Numbered from the stretch's first letter, positions 1 to 8,808 are shown. The stretch: DNA of 64,000 nt from Micromonospora sp. LH3U1 (GCF_028475105.1 NZ_CP116936.1:6385501-6449500), one strand, 5' to 3'. Notes: generated by a model from the letters alone, not told the origin. A program made the numbers and translations.

Positions 1-353
1 CCGGCGACACCCGCGGCCAGGTAGATGGCGGCCAGTGCGTCGTCGCCCGACCGGCTGGCCAGCAGTAGGCCGATGAGCGCCAGCGGATGTGCGACGGCGG
101 TGACCAGCAGCACCGGGCTCGGGCCGATCCGGTCGGCGATCCGCCCGGCCACCGGGCTGATCGCGGCACCGGCGACGGCGTAGATCCCGCCCGCGACGGC
201 GGCGAGCGCGTACCGCCCGGTCACCTGCTCGACCACCAGCAGCAGCGCCAGCGGGGTCATGCCGATCCCGAGTCGCCCGACGATGCCTGTGAGCAGCAGC
301 ATCGGCGCGCCCGGTATCCGCCAGATACCCAGGTACTGACGCAGCGCGGCCAC
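1..353 (-). CDS. MFS transporter, N-terminal part only (runs off window)
   Basis: The reading frame starts at a GTG preceded by a GGAGG ribosome site about 10 nt upstream and stays open to the window edge, so only about 117 residues are visible. They form roughly three to four hydrophobic segments with the loop GRIADRIGPSP, which matches the conserved loop between helices 2 and 3 of major facilitator transporters. The substrate cannot be told. The gene is the last one on the minus strand and is separated from htpX by a strong hairpin, so it probably has its own promoter in the intervening 145 bp. Confidence 0.75.
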   Translation of the reverse strand, partial: MAALRQYLGIWRIPGAPMLLLTGIVGRLGIGMTPLALLLVVEQVTGRYALAAVAGGIYAVAGAAISPVAGRIADRIGPSPVLLVTAVAHPLALIGLLLASRSGDDALAAIYLAAGVA

Positions 354-446
354 TGTGAACCTCCGAGGATGTAATGAGCGTGAGCCGTTACGACCCTAAC
401 GTCGCCGGTCGGTGGGCTGGTAACAGATATCGCCCCCGACACAGCA

Positions 447-483
447 CTCCGCCCGCACCCGGTGCGACCGGGTACGGGCGGAG
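447..483 (-). terminator. Hairpin downstream of htpX
   Basis: A 9-bp GC-rich stem (CTCCGCCCG with CGGGCGGAG) encloses a second 6-bp stem (ACCCGG with CCGGGT). It lies just past the htpX stop and upstream of the MFS gene. There is no clear T tract, as is usual for actinomycete terminators. Confidence 0.6.
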
Positions 484-498
484 GCGGGAATCAGCGGG

Positions 499-1374
499 TC
501 AGCGCTGGAACTGCACCGGCCCCGAGTTGGCGGCCATCTGCTCCAGCCGGGCGATGCGGTCCTCCATCTTCGGGTGGGTGGCGAAGAGCGCGGACATGCC
601 ACCACCCCGGAACGGGTTGGCGATCATAAGGTGCGCGGTGCTGGTGAGCTGGCCCTGTGCCGGCAACGGCCGACGTCGGGCCACCGCGTCGATCTTGCGA
701 AGTGCGCTGGCCAGGGCCAGCGGGTCACGGCTCAACTCGGCGCCCGAGGCGTCCGCCTGGAACTCGCGGCTCCGGCTGATCGCCAACTGGATCACTGTGG
801 CCGCGATCGGGCCCAGGATCAGGGTGAGCAGCAACACAGCCGGGTTCGGCCTGTCCTCGTCGTCCCCACCGCCCAACGGGATGAAGAAGGCGAGGTTCGC
901 CAGGAGGGTGATGATGCTGGCCAGACCAGCCGCCACGCTGGAGATCAGGATGTCCCGGTTGTAGACGTGTGACAGCTCGTGCCCGATCACACCGCGCAGC
1001 TCGCGGTAGTCGAGGATCTCGGTGATGCCCTGGGTCACGCAGACCGCCGCGTGCTGCGGGTTACGACCCGTGGCGAACGCGTTGGGTTGCGCGGTCGGGC
1101 TCACGTACAGCCGCGGCATGGGCTGCTGCGCGTCGGTCGCCAACTCCCGCACCATCCGGTACAGCTCGGGGAACTGTGCCTCGGTGACCGGTTGGGCCTT
1201 CATGGAGCGCAGTGCGAGCTTGTCGGAGTAGAAGTAGGAAACGCCGTTCATGACCAACGAAATGACGACGGCGATGACCAGGCCGCTGCTGCCGCCAAAC
1301 CAGTAGCCCACCGCGAGGATCAGGGCGGAGAGCAGGCCAAGCAGCGCCGCGGTCTTCAGACGGTTGTGGTGCAC
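499..1374 (-). CDS. htpX: HtpX-type membrane zinc metalloprotease (M48B)
   Basis: Membrane-bound M48 peptidase of about 291 residues, the family length, that degrades damaged membrane proteins. Two N-terminal hydrophobic helices are followed by the zinc motif HELSH near residue 130 and two more hydrophobic stretches after it; the downstream glutamate of the EFQADA motif is also present. I chose the GTG start at 1374 because the protein then begins V-HHNRLKTA as in relatives and because GAAGGAG sits just upstream; a longer frame to 1440 exists but lacks this support. It follows nuoN with a 124-nt spacer that holds an inverted repeat, so it may be read from its own promoter or by read-through. 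Confidence 0.93.
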   Translation of the reverse strand: MHHNRLKTAALLGLLSALILAVGYWFGGSSGLVIAVVISLVMNGVSYFYSDKLALRSMKAQPVTEAQFPELYRMVRELATDAQQPMPRLYVSPTAQPNAFATGRNPQHAAVCVTQGITEILDYRELRGVIGHELSHVYNRDILISSVAAGLASIITLLANLAFFIPLGGGDDEDRPNPAVLLLTLILGPIAATVIQLAISRSREFQADASGAELSRDPLALASALRKIDAVARRRPLPAQGQLTSTAHLMIANPFRGGGMSALFATHPKMEDRIARLEQMAANSGPVQFQR

Positions 1375-1444
1375 GATGTCTCCTTCGGTGCACGGATCGC
1401 CGGGATCCGCTGACCGGTTCAACAACCCGGTACCCGTCAACCAT

Positions 1445-1475
1445 CCGTCTCAACGCTGAGAGTTCACTGAGACGG
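1445..1475. promoter_or_regulatory. Inverted repeat between nuoN and htpX
   Basis: CCGTCTCA and TGAGACGG are perfect 8-bp inverted arms 15 nt apart, with a smaller nested hairpin (TCTCA/TGAGA) in between. It could end nuo transcription or be an operator for htpX, which is stress-induced in many bacteria. The sequence alone does not decide. Confidence 0.35.
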
Positions 1476-1498
1476 GCCAGGTAGGACCCTGTTTCCGG

Positions 1499-2995
1499 TC
1501 AGCGACCGGCCAGGTCGAGCACCAACTGCGGGGCGACGCCCAGCACCACGGCGGCCACCGTCGCCACCGCCAGCACCACGCCCACCACACCCACCAGGGG
1601 TACGGCCGCCGCACCGCCGGGAAGCGGCGCAGCCGCGCCGGACGTCGGCGGCGGCGCCCAGAGCGCGGCGGTCACCCGCAGGTAGTAGGCCAACCCGATC
1701 ACGGCGTTCAGCGCCACCACCAGCGCCAGCCAGGCCGCCCCGCCGTCCAGCAGCGCCCGCACCACGGTCACCTTCGCGAACAGGCCAGCCAGCCCCGGCG
1801 GCAGGCCGGCAAGACCCACCAGCGCGAGACCGAACGCCGCAGCCCGCCACGGGTGCCGGCGGGCCGCGCCGCGCAGGTCGTCGAGCGTGCCACCGTCCGC
1901 ACCCGCCGGGCGCAGCGCGGTCACCCCGGCGAACGCGGCCAGTTCCAACACCACGAAGAAGACGGCGTACGCCATCGCGGCGGCGTACGCGGCGGACCGT
2001 GCCTCGTCGGTACGGCCGGCGGCCAGCGCCAACGCTCCCAGCGGGGCGAGGATGTAACCGGCCTGCGCGACGGACGACCACGCGAGCAGCCGGACCGTGC
2101 GCCGCTGGCGCAGGGCGACCAGGTTGCCGACGGTCATGGTGAGCACCGCGAGCAGGGCGAGCACCGGGCCGGTCTGATCCGCCGGCAGCGCCCGTTGCAC
2201 CACGGCGAGCAGAGCGACCAGGCCGCCCAGCTTCGACGCCGTGGACAGGTACGCGGCCACCGGCAGCGGAGCGCCGTCGTAGGTGGCCGGCGCCCAGGCG
2301 TGGAACGGCACCGCCGCCACCTTGAAGGCCAGCCCGACCAGGAGCACCGCCACCGCGGCGGTGGTCAGCGGCAGGTCCCGCAGTTCCGGCCGCTCGGCGA
2401 GCAGCGCGCTGAGCCGGTCCAGGTGCAGCCCTCCGGTCACCGCGTACAGCAGCGCCGCGCCGAGCAGGGTCAGGGTGGTCGCCACCACGCTGACCACGAA
2501 GAAGGTCACCGCCGCCTCGGCGCTGGCGAGGCTCCCCCGGCGCAGGCCGACCAGCACGTACAGCGGCAGGGTCAGCGTCTCCAGAGCGACGATCAGGGTG
2601 ATCAGGTCGCCGGCCGCGCCAAGCACCACGCCGCCGGTCATCGAGCAGGCCAGCAGGAAGCAGTATTCCCCCACCGGCGAACGCCCGGCCAGCAGCGCGG
2701 GCACGGACAGCCCGAGCACGCCCAGGGTGAGCAGTGCCACCACCGCGGCGACAAGAGCGGCGCGGCCACCGAAGATCCAGGAGCAGTCGGCGCCGACGCA
2801 GAACGTCCGCCGCTCCCCAGCCGCGCCGACCAGAACGGCGCCTGCGGCCGTGCCGAGCGCACCGAGCGCGGCCACCACCATCGTGGCCCGTGGCCGGGCC
2901 AGGAGCAGGTCGGTGAGGAGCACGAGCACGGCGGTGCCGGCAGCCAGGTAGGCCGGCAGCAACGCGACGCTGTCCACGCTCTGCACGACGTTCAT
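1499..2995 (-). CDS. nuoN: NADH-quinone oxidoreductase subunit N
   Basis: Antiporter-like membrane subunit of respiratory complex I, 498 residues with about 14 predicted membrane helices. The core pattern AFKVAAVPFHAWAPATYDGA near mid-protein is the conserved Lys/His helix region of NuoN, a proton channel module. The start at 2995 (MNVVQS) is chosen because its ATG overlaps the stop of a 20-codon repeat mini-ORF as ATGA. Last nuo gene of the run nuoI-N; htpX follows. Confidence 0.95.
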   Translation of the reverse strand: MNVVQSVDSVALLPAYLAAGTAVLVLLTDLLLARPRATMVVAALGALGTAAGAVLVGAAGERRTFCVGADCSWIFGGRAALVAAVVALLTLGVLGLSVPALLAGRSPVGEYCFLLACSMTGGVVLGAAGDLITLIVALETLTLPLYVLVGLRRGSLASAEAAVTFFVVSVVATTLTLLGAALLYAVTGGLHLDRLSALLAERPELRDLPLTTAAVAVLLVGLAFKVAAVPFHAWAPATYDGAPLPVAAYLSTASKLGGLVALLAVVQRALPADQTGPVLALLAVLTMTVGNLVALRQRRTVRLLAWSSVAQAGYILAPLGALALAAGRTDEARSAAYAAAMAYAVFFVVLELAAFAGVTALRPAGADGGTLDDLRGAARRHPWRAAAFGLALVGLAGLPPGLAGLFAKVTVVRALLDGGAAWLALVVALNAVIGLAYYLRVTAALWAPPPTSGAAAPLPGGAAAVPLVGVVGVVLAVATVAAVVLGVAPQLVLDLAGR

Positions 2996-3054
2996 GTGAG
3001 CCTGCCTCTGTTCGCGACTGCGGGGCCCCGCTTCGCCGCACCTCTCGCGCTCAC
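2992..3054 (-). repeat. Spacer repeat (one 20-codon unit) between nuoM and nuoN
   Basis: This is a diverged copy of the GTGA spacer element. Its GTG overlaps the nuoM stop (GTGA). It reads 20 codons (VSARGAAKRGPAVANRGRLT) and its TGA overlaps the nuoN ATG (ATGA). Relative to the nuoL-nuoM copies the core TTCGCGACTGCGGGG (plus strand) is identical, while the middle has diverged. Whether the peptide is made is unknown; the layout would hand ribosomes from nuoM to nuoN. Confidence 0.8.
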
Positions 3055-4559
3055 GGGGAGACCACCCCAATCAGGGCATCGACGGGGGCCTCGGCGACGC
3101 CGAGGACCAGCGCCGGGGCCAGCCCGATGGCCAACGCGAGCAGCACCAGCGGCACCCACGCGGTCAGCTCCGCACCGGCCAGGCCAGGGCCGACCTGCCC
3201 GACGGCGGGGCTCGGGCGGTTGTGGGTGACCTGGCGCAGCAGCCGCAGGAAGTACGCGGCGGTGAGCGCTCCGCCGACCGCGGCCAGCACCCCGAGGGTG
3301 GTCCAGAGCGGGCCGCCAACCTGAACGGCCGCGATCACCGCGAACGCCTCGCCCCAGAAGCCGGCCAGCCCGGGCAGGCCGAGCGACGCGATCGACGCGA
3401 ACGCGAACAGACCAGCCAGCCGAGGCGCGGTCTCCCGCAGCCCGGACAACTCGGCGAGCGTGCCCGTGCCGGTACGGTCCTTCACCGCACCGGCCAGGAA
3501 GAACAGCAAGGCGGTGATCACCCCGTGCGCGACGTTGCCGATCAACGCCGCCTGGATGCCGGTGGCGGTCAGCGTGGCGACGCCCAGCAGCACGAAGCCC
3601 ATGTGCCCCACGCTCGAGTACGCGATCAGCCGCTTCACGTCGGCCTGCGCCAGGCAGACCAGCGAACCGATCAGGATCGCGGCGACGGCCAGCACGCCGA
3701 GCACCGGCGCCGCCCAGCGGGCGCCCTCCGGCGCCACTCCCACCGCCACCCGGATCAGTCCGTAGGTGCCCATCTTCAGCAGCACCCCGGCCAGCACGAC
3801 ACTGCCCACCGTGGGGGCCTGGGTGTGCGCGTCGGGCAGCCAGGAGTGCAGCGGCCACAGCGGGCTCTTCACCGCGAACGCCAACGCCAACAGGGTGAAC
3901 GCGGCCAACTGGGTGCCCCGGGACAACCCGTCGCCACCGGTCAGCGCCACCACGTCGGCGGTGCCGGCGGCGGCGACCACGACGTACACGCCGACCAGCA
4001 GCAACACCGAGCCGAACAGGGTGTAGAGCGCGAACTTGCGGGCCGCCCGACGCCGCTCCGCACCACCCCAGCCGGCGATGATCGCGTACATCGGCAGCAG
4101 GACGACCTCGAAGAAGAGGAAGAACAGCACCAGATCCAGGGCGAGGAAGGTGCCCAGGATGCCCACCTCGACGACCAACAGCAGCGCGACCAACGCCCGG
4201 CCACTGCCGCCGTCCGGCACCCGCCACAACGTGTACGCGCAGCAGAGCAGCGTGAGCAGCGCGGTCAACACCACCAGCGGCCAGGAGATGCCATCGACGC
4301 CGAGGTGGAAGCGCAACTCCAGGCCGGGCACCCAGGGCAGATCCAGTTGGTGCCACGGACGCACCGCCGGCGCGTCGGCCGACCAGGCGACCCAGCCCCG
4401 ACCGCCGAACACCAGTGGCACCGCGGCCAGCAGGGTCAGCGCCGCCGCGACCGTGCCGACCAGCCGGGCCGCCCGATCCCGGGGCGTTACCGCCACCGCG
4501 ACCGCGCCGAGCGCCGGCACCGCCAGCACGGCAACAAGCAACACCTGCCCGAACGTCAC
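3051..4559 (-). CDS. nuoM: NADH-quinone oxidoreductase subunit M
   Basis: Antiporter-like membrane subunit of complex I, 502 residues, about 14 helices. Visible family landmarks include an early conserved glutamate helix, FAVKSPLWPLHSWLPDAHTQ (the Lys/His motif with quinone-module WLPDAH loop) and GHMGFVLLG. The start is a GTG that overlaps the TGA of the triple repeat mini-ORF (GTGA) and has GAAGGCGG as ribosome site, supplied by the end of the last repeat unit. It sits between nuoL and nuoN in the standard order. Confidence 0.95.
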   Translation of the reverse strand: MTFGQVLLVAVLAVPALGAVAVAVTPRDRAARLVGTVAAALTLLAAVPLVFGGRGWVAWSADAPAVRPWHQLDLPWVPGLELRFHLGVDGISWPLVVLTALLTLLCCAYTLWRVPDGGSGRALVALLLVVEVGILGTFLALDLVLFFLFFEVVLLPMYAIIAGWGGAERRRAARKFALYTLFGSVLLLVGVYVVVAAAGTADVVALTGGDGLSRGTQLAAFTLLALAFAVKSPLWPLHSWLPDAHTQAPTVGSVVLAGVLLKMGTYGLIRVAVGVAPEGARWAAPVLGVLAVAAILIGSLVCLAQADVKRLIAYSSVGHMGFVLLGVATLTATGIQAALIGNVAHGVITALLFFLAGAVKDRTGTGTLAELSGLRETAPRLAGLFAFASIASLGLPGLAGFWGEAFAVIAAVQVGGPLWTTLGVLAAVGGALTAAYFLRLLRQVTHNRPSPAVGQVGPGLAGAELTAWVPLVLLALAIGLAPALVLGVAEAPVDALIGVVSP

Positions 4560-4738
4560 TGGACCGCCTTCGTTCGCGACTGCGGGGCTCGCAAACCCGG
4601 CTCACTCCTCGCGCTCACAGAGCCCCCTTCGGTTCGCGACTGCGGGGCTCGCAGAACCGGCTCACTCCTCGCGCTCACAGAGCCCCCTTCGGTTCGCGAC
4701 AGCGGGGCTCGCAAACCCGGCTCACTCCTCGCGCTCAC
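4556..4738 (-). repeat. Triple 60-nt tandem spacer repeat between nuoL and nuoM (60-codon mini-ORF)
   Basis: Three near-identical units start at 4738, 4678 and 4618, exactly 60 nt apart. Read on the minus strand they make one open frame of three 20-residue units (consensus VSARSEPGLRAPQSRTEGGS). The first GTG overlaps the nuoL stop (GTGA) and the final TGA overlaps the nuoM start (GTGA). Each unit carries a GAAGG-type ribosome site near its end. The exact period and conserved frame argue for recent tandem amplification that keeps translational coupling. Similar units occur at nuoM/nuoN and livG/livF. Confidence 0.9.
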
Positions 4739-6672
4739 CGGACCACTCCAATCACGGCGGCGGCCACCCCGATCAGCAGCGCGCCGGCCAGCACGCCGGC
4801 GGCGGCCCGGGGCAGCGCCGCTCGGTGCAGCACGGCCAGACCGGCGCCCAGACCGGACGCGGCCCGCCCGCTGCCCTCGACCACGCCGTCCACCACCACC
4901 TCGTCACCGGTGCGCGCGGCGCGGCCCAGCGCGCGGACGGGGCGTACGACAAGGGTGTGCTGGACGTCGTCGAGCCGGAACGCGCGGGCGAAGACCGGCC
5001 GCAGCGGACCCAGCGCGACCGCCGGGTCGGCGGTCGAGTCCCGACGCCAGCCCAGCGTGACAAGCCCGGCGCCGACCAGCAGCAACGCGAGCGGCAGCAG
5101 GACCTCCGGCCCGACGTGGACCAGGCCGTCCTCGGAGCCCGCCACCGGCACGGTGGGGAACCGCAGGCGGTCGGCGAACGCCCCGACGAACCCGGCCAGA
5201 CCGAGCAGCGCGGCCGGCACGGCAAGCAGCAGCACCGGCCAGCGCAGCAACGCCGGCGGATCGTGCGGCCGGACCAGCGGCAGGCGGGGAGCGCCGAAGA
5301 AGGTACGCAGCAGCAGTCGACCGGCATACCAGGCGGTGATCGCCACACCGGCCAACCCGGCCAGCCACACCAGCCAGCCCACCCAGGACGGCGCCGGGCC
5401 GGTGCCTTCCAGGGCGGCGGCTTCGGCCACCGTCAGTACGCCGTCCTTGCTCCAGAAGCCGGCCAACGGTGGCACCCCGACCAGCGCGCCCAGGCCCACC
5501 ACCGTGCACCAGAACGTCACCGGCATGCTCCGCCGCAGCCCGCCCATCTCCGACATCAGGGTGGTGCCGACCGCATGGATCACCGCACCGGCGGCGAGGA
5601 ACAGCAGCGCCTTGAACGCGGCGTGGGTGAGCAGGTGGAACAGCGCCGCCGACGGTGAGCCGACCGCCAGCGCGCCCGTCATGTAGCCCAACTGGGACAC
5701 GGTCGACCAGGCCAATACCCGCTTGATGTCGTCCTGTGCGGTGGCGGCGAGCGCGCCGAGCAGCAGCGTGATCGCGCCGAGCACCCCCAGCACGGTCAGC
5801 GTCACCGGTGCGGCCGTGAACAGCGGGTAGAGCCGGGCCACGGCGTACACCCCGGCGGCGACCATCGTCGCGGCGTGGATCAGCGCGGAGATCGGCGTCG
5901 GGCCGGCCATCGCGTCCGGCAGCCAGGTGTGCAGCGGGAACTGCGCGCTCTTACCGGCCACGCCGGCGAGCAGCAGCAGGCCGGCGGCGGTCAACGTCAC
6001 CCCGGAGTGGTCATGGGCGAGCACGTCGGCGATCCGGAAGCTGCCCGTCGACACGCCCAGCAGCGCGATGCCGAGCAGGAACCCGACGTCACCGACCCGG
6101 GTCACCAGGAACGCCTTCATCGCGGCGGCCGGCGCGCCGGGCAGTCGGCGGTCGTGGGCGACGAGCAGGTACGAGCAGAGGCCCATCACCTCCCAGCCGA
6201 CCAGCAGCATGAGCAGATCGCCGGCGACCACCACCAGCAGCATGGCACCGGTGAAGAGGCTGATCTGAGCGGCGTAGGGCGGGTAGCGGTGGTCGACGTC
6301 GATGTCGTCGTGTGGGCCGCGCCGCAGGTACCCGATCGAGTAGACCTGCACGGCCAGGGCGACCGCGGTGACCGCCACCGCGACCAGCGCTGCGGCGCCG
6401 TCCAGCCGTACGCCGAGCGTCACCGCCAGCCCGCCGACGTCGACCCAGGTGGTCGACGTCTCCGCCGACCCGTCGACAGTCAGCAGCAGCGCGACGGCCA
6501 GCGCGAGCGCACCGGCCGCGCCGGTGACCCCGAGCGCGACGGCTGCCCGCCGGGCACGGTCACCGCCCTGCGCACCCGCTTGCCGGTGACGCGGGGCCGG
6601 CGGCAGCAGCAGACCGACAAGGCCGGCGACCAGCGGTACGGCGGGCAGCAGCGCCCCGAGCAGCCCGGTCAC
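4735..6672 (-). CDS. nuoL: NADH-quinone oxidoreductase subunit L
   Basis: Distal antiporter-like subunit of complex I with the long lateral helix at its C-terminus; 645 residues, as expected. The conserved stretch AGKSAQFPLHTWLPDAMAGP carries the Lys and His of the proton path, and LGYMTGAL and SALIHAATMVAAG are family patterns. The GTG start overlaps the nuoK stop by 4 nt (GTGA). Its own stop is the TGA that opens the triple spacer repeat. Confidence 0.96.
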   Translation of the reverse strand: MTGLLGALLPAVPLVAGLVGLLLPPAPRHRQAGAQGGDRARRAAVALGVTGAAGALALAVALLLTVDGSAETSTTWVDVGGLAVTLGVRLDGAAALVAVAVTAVALAVQVYSIGYLRRGPHDDIDVDHRYPPYAAQISLFTGAMLLVVVAGDLLMLLVGWEVMGLCSYLLVAHDRRLPGAPAAAMKAFLVTRVGDVGFLLGIALLGVSTGSFRIADVLAHDHSGVTLTAAGLLLLAGVAGKSAQFPLHTWLPDAMAGPTPISALIHAATMVAAGVYAVARLYPLFTAAPVTLTVLGVLGAITLLLGALAATAQDDIKRVLAWSTVSQLGYMTGALAVGSPSAALFHLLTHAAFKALLFLAAGAVIHAVGTTLMSEMGGLRRSMPVTFWCTVVGLGALVGVPPLAGFWSKDGVLTVAEAAALEGTGPAPSWVGWLVWLAGLAGVAITAWYAGRLLLRTFFGAPRLPLVRPHDPPALLRWPVLLLAVPAALLGLAGFVGAFADRLRFPTVPVAGSEDGLVHVGPEVLLPLALLLVGAGLVTLGWRRDSTADPAVALGPLRPVFARAFRLDDVQHTLVVRPVRALGRAARTGDEVVVDGVVEGSGRAASGLGAGLAVLHRAALPRAAAGVLAGALLIGVAAAVIGVVR

Positions 6673-7031
6673 CGGCCAGCCTCCGTGTCCAGGACGGCCG
6701 GCTCTCGCCCGCCGACGGGTTGCGCCGGCTCGGTCAGCGGCACGTCATCCACCGCCACGGTGGCCCGCAGCCGGTAGAGCTGCAGGACGATGGCCAACCC
6801 CACCCCGATCTCGGCGGCGGCGAGGACGATGACGAACAGCGCGAAGACCTGCCCCGAGTGCGGCAGCACGGCGCGGGCGGTGGTGTCCGCGGTGACCAGG
6901 ATCAGGTTGACCGCGTTGAGCATCAACTCGACCGACATCAACACCAGCACCGCGTTGCGTCGGCGCAGCACGCCGTAGACGCCGAGTCCGAACAGCAGCG
7001 CCGCGGTGACGTACGGGATGACCGGCCTCAC
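6669..7031 (-). CDS. nuoK: NADH-quinone oxidoreductase subunit K
   Basis: Small three-helix membrane subunit of complex I, 120 residues, slightly longer than usual because of a polar C-terminal tail of about 25 residues. The conserved membrane glutamates are present in MSVELMLNAVNL and AAAEIGVGLA. The GTG start overlaps the nuoJ stop and its own stop overlaps the nuoL start, both as GTGA, so nuoJ-K-L are tightly coupled. Confidence 0.95.
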   Translation of the reverse strand: MRPVIPYVTAALLFGLGVYGVLRRRNAVLVLMSVELMLNAVNLILVTADTTARAVLPHSGQVFALFVIVLAAAEIGVGLAIVLQLYRLRATVAVDDVPLTEPAQPVGGREPAVLDTEAGR

Positions 7032-7585
7032 CGGGGCACCCCGGAATCCACAACACCCGGTGCTGCCGTGCCGTCGCGTTGCGGGTCTGGTCGGCCGATG
7101 TCCGGACGGGACAGCACCACCGCGCCCACCAGTGCGGACAGCAGCAGTACGGAGAGCACCTCGAACGGCAGCACCCAGGATTGGAAGATCTGCTCCCCCA
7201 GCCGCTCGGCGGTGCCCGGGTCGGGCAGCGCGACGGTGCTCCAGCGGTACGCGTCGACAAGTAGGACGGTCAGCCCCAGCCCGGCACCGCCACCGATCAG
7301 GGCGGCCGGCCAGCCAGGCCGGTCCAGGTCGTCGGAGGCGCCGATCGGGGCCCGGGTGAGCATCACCGCGAACAGCAGCAGGACCACCACCGCGCCCACG
7401 TAGATCAACACCTGCACCCAGGCCACCAGCTCGGCGCTGAGCACCAGGAAGTCACCGGCGAGTGCACCCAGGCACACCACCAGGTAGAGCCCCGCCCGGA
7501 CCAGGTGTTTCGTGGTCACCACCAGCACGCCGGCACCAACCGCCACCGCGCCGAGGGCGAGCAGCAGCACATCCGCGCCGGTCAC
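7028..7585 (-). CDS. nuoJ: NADH-quinone oxidoreductase subunit J
   Basis: Membrane subunit of complex I, 185 residues with five hydrophobic helices. The conserved third-helix region WVQVLIYVGAVVVLLLFAVML is clear (shown here as its core, YVGAVVVLLLF). GTG start, 28 nt after the nuoI stop. It lies in the normal I-J-K order. Confidence 0.95.
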   Translation of the reverse strand: MTGADVLLLALGAVAVGAGVLVVTTKHLVRAGLYLVVCLGALAGDFLVLSAELVAWVQVLIYVGAVVVLLLFAVMLTRAPIGASDDLDRPGWPAALIGGGAGLGLTVLLVDAYRWSTVALPDPGTAERLGEQIFQSWVLPFEVLSVLLLSALVGAVVLSRPDIGRPDPQRDGTAAPGVVDSGVPR

Positions 7586-7613
7586 CGAGCCGCCCTCGAT
7601 GCCTGTCGCGCGG

Positions 7614-8228
7614 TCACGACGCCGGGCCTGGGTCGGTGTCGGACTCGGGGCGTACCGATGCAGGGGCCGGACGGGCGGCGGCGGCCTTGCGCGCGGCGGC
7701 GGTCTCCTCCTTGGCCGGCTCGCCGTTGGGGTCGTGCGCGGGCGGCGGCGGGACGGTGGCCATCCACTGACCGAGGTGGTCCTTGTCGTGCAGCAGATCC
7801 TTGATGTCGTACTCGGCGTACTCGAATTCCGGCGACCAGTAGAGCGCGTCGAACGGGCAGACCTCGATGCAGATGCCGCAGTACATGCAGAGCGAGAAGT
7901 CGATGTCGAACTTGTCGAGCACGTTGCGCTGGCGGGGGCGGGTGGCGCCGGGCACCACCACCTCCTCCTTGTGCGAGTCGATGTAGATGCACCAGTCCGG
8001 ACACTCGCGGGCGCAGAGCATGCAGACCGTGCAGTTCTCCTCCGACAACGCGATCACGCCACGCGAGCGGGGCGGCAGGTCGGGGGCCACATCCGGGTAC
8101 TGCTGTGTGGTCGACCGGCTGGTCATCGTCTTGAGGGTGACTGCCAGCCCCTTCACCAGGCCCGCGCCGGGCAGACCACGCGCACTGGTGGCGCCGGCCG
8201 GGTCGCCGTGCTCGCTGGGGTCGGTCAT
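7614..8228 (-). CDS. nuoI: NADH-quinone oxidoreductase subunit I (2x[4Fe-4S])
   Basis: Ferredoxin-like subunit carrying clusters N6a and N6b, which pass electrons towards the quinone site. Both motifs are complete: CTVCMLCARECP and CMYCGICIEVCP. The tail is Ala/Pro-rich. The 204-residue form starting at 8228 (MTDPSEH) has AGGATGG at a suitable distance upstream; the frame stays open further to 8483, but that extension is Arg/Ser-rich shadow sequence and would overlap the divergent pseudogene. In a usual operon nuoH would precede it directly; here about 2.2 kb of unrelated genes intervene. Confidence 0.95.
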   Translation of the reverse strand: MTDPSEHGDPAGATSARGLPGAGLVKGLAVTLKTMTSRSTTQQYPDVAPDLPPRSRGVIALSEENCTVCMLCARECPDWCIYIDSHKEEVVVPGATRPRQRNVLDKFDIDFSLCMYCGICIEVCPFDALYWSPEFEYAEYDIKDLLHDKDHLGQWMATVPPPPAHDPNGEPAKEETAAARKAAAARPAPASVRPESDTDPGPAS

Positions 8229-8327
8229 GCCGACCATCCTGCCCTGTGGCCCCGGCGCGCGCGACCACCACCCACAGGTCGGCGGCCCTAGGGTGTGAGC
8301 GGGAAGCGCGGACCGTCCGGAGGATCG

Positions 8328-8808
8328 ACGACTACCGAGCTGGCAACCTTCCGCACTCCCGACGGCGGGTGGACCACCGATGATCTTGATTTGCTTCCCG
8401 ATGACAATCGTCGCCGGGAATTGCTCGACGGCATCCTGCTCATGCCGCCGCCACCGCGAACCGCACACCACAGATCGCCGCACGCCTCATGGCAGCGCGC
8501 TCGACGACATTTCATCGGACGAGTACGTCGCCGTGCGCGGGGTGGAGGTCCGCATGAGCAACAGCCGGACCTTCGTGCCCGACGGGGTGGTCCTCCGAGC
8601 GGCGGGGAACGACGCAGACCGGCACTGGTTCACCCCGAGCGAGGTGGTACTCGCCGTCGAGGTCGTCGGCGAGGGCACCGAGACGACCGACCGAGTGTTG
8701 AAGCCTGAGGTCTACGCCGAGACCGGGCGGTGGAGGAAGTTCGTCGACACCGGCGAGCCCTTTCCGATCAATCTGCCGATCAGCCGGATCACGCCCCGGG
8801 TCCGCTGA
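8328..8808 (+). pseudogene. Degenerate Uma2-family (DUF820) nuclease gene
   Basis: Remnants in three frames rebuild an Uma2 protein. The first is TTELATF...WTTDDLDLLPDDNRRRELLDG, preceded by GGAGGA but with ACG where an ATG is expected. Next is NRTPQIAARLMA in a second frame, then ALDDISSDEYVAVRGVEVRM to EVVLAVEVVGEG and RVLKPEVYAETG in a third. After YAETG the usual block with the GIPEYWVVD-type core is missing and the frame jumps to the C-terminal GEPFPINLPI. So there are two frameshifts within about 80 bp, an internal deletion and a probable lost start codon. It sits head-to-head with nuoI and its end overlaps the next gene. Confidence 0.8.

Noticed and set aside
1853..3229. 458-codon plus-strand frame over nuoN
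   Set aside because: Shadow of nuoN caused by GC-rich third positions.
3222..5060. Long plus-strand frame across nuoM and nuoL
   Set aside because: Composition is Arg/Gln/His-rich shadow of the nuo genes, with no start signal and no family; the minus-strand genes are certain.
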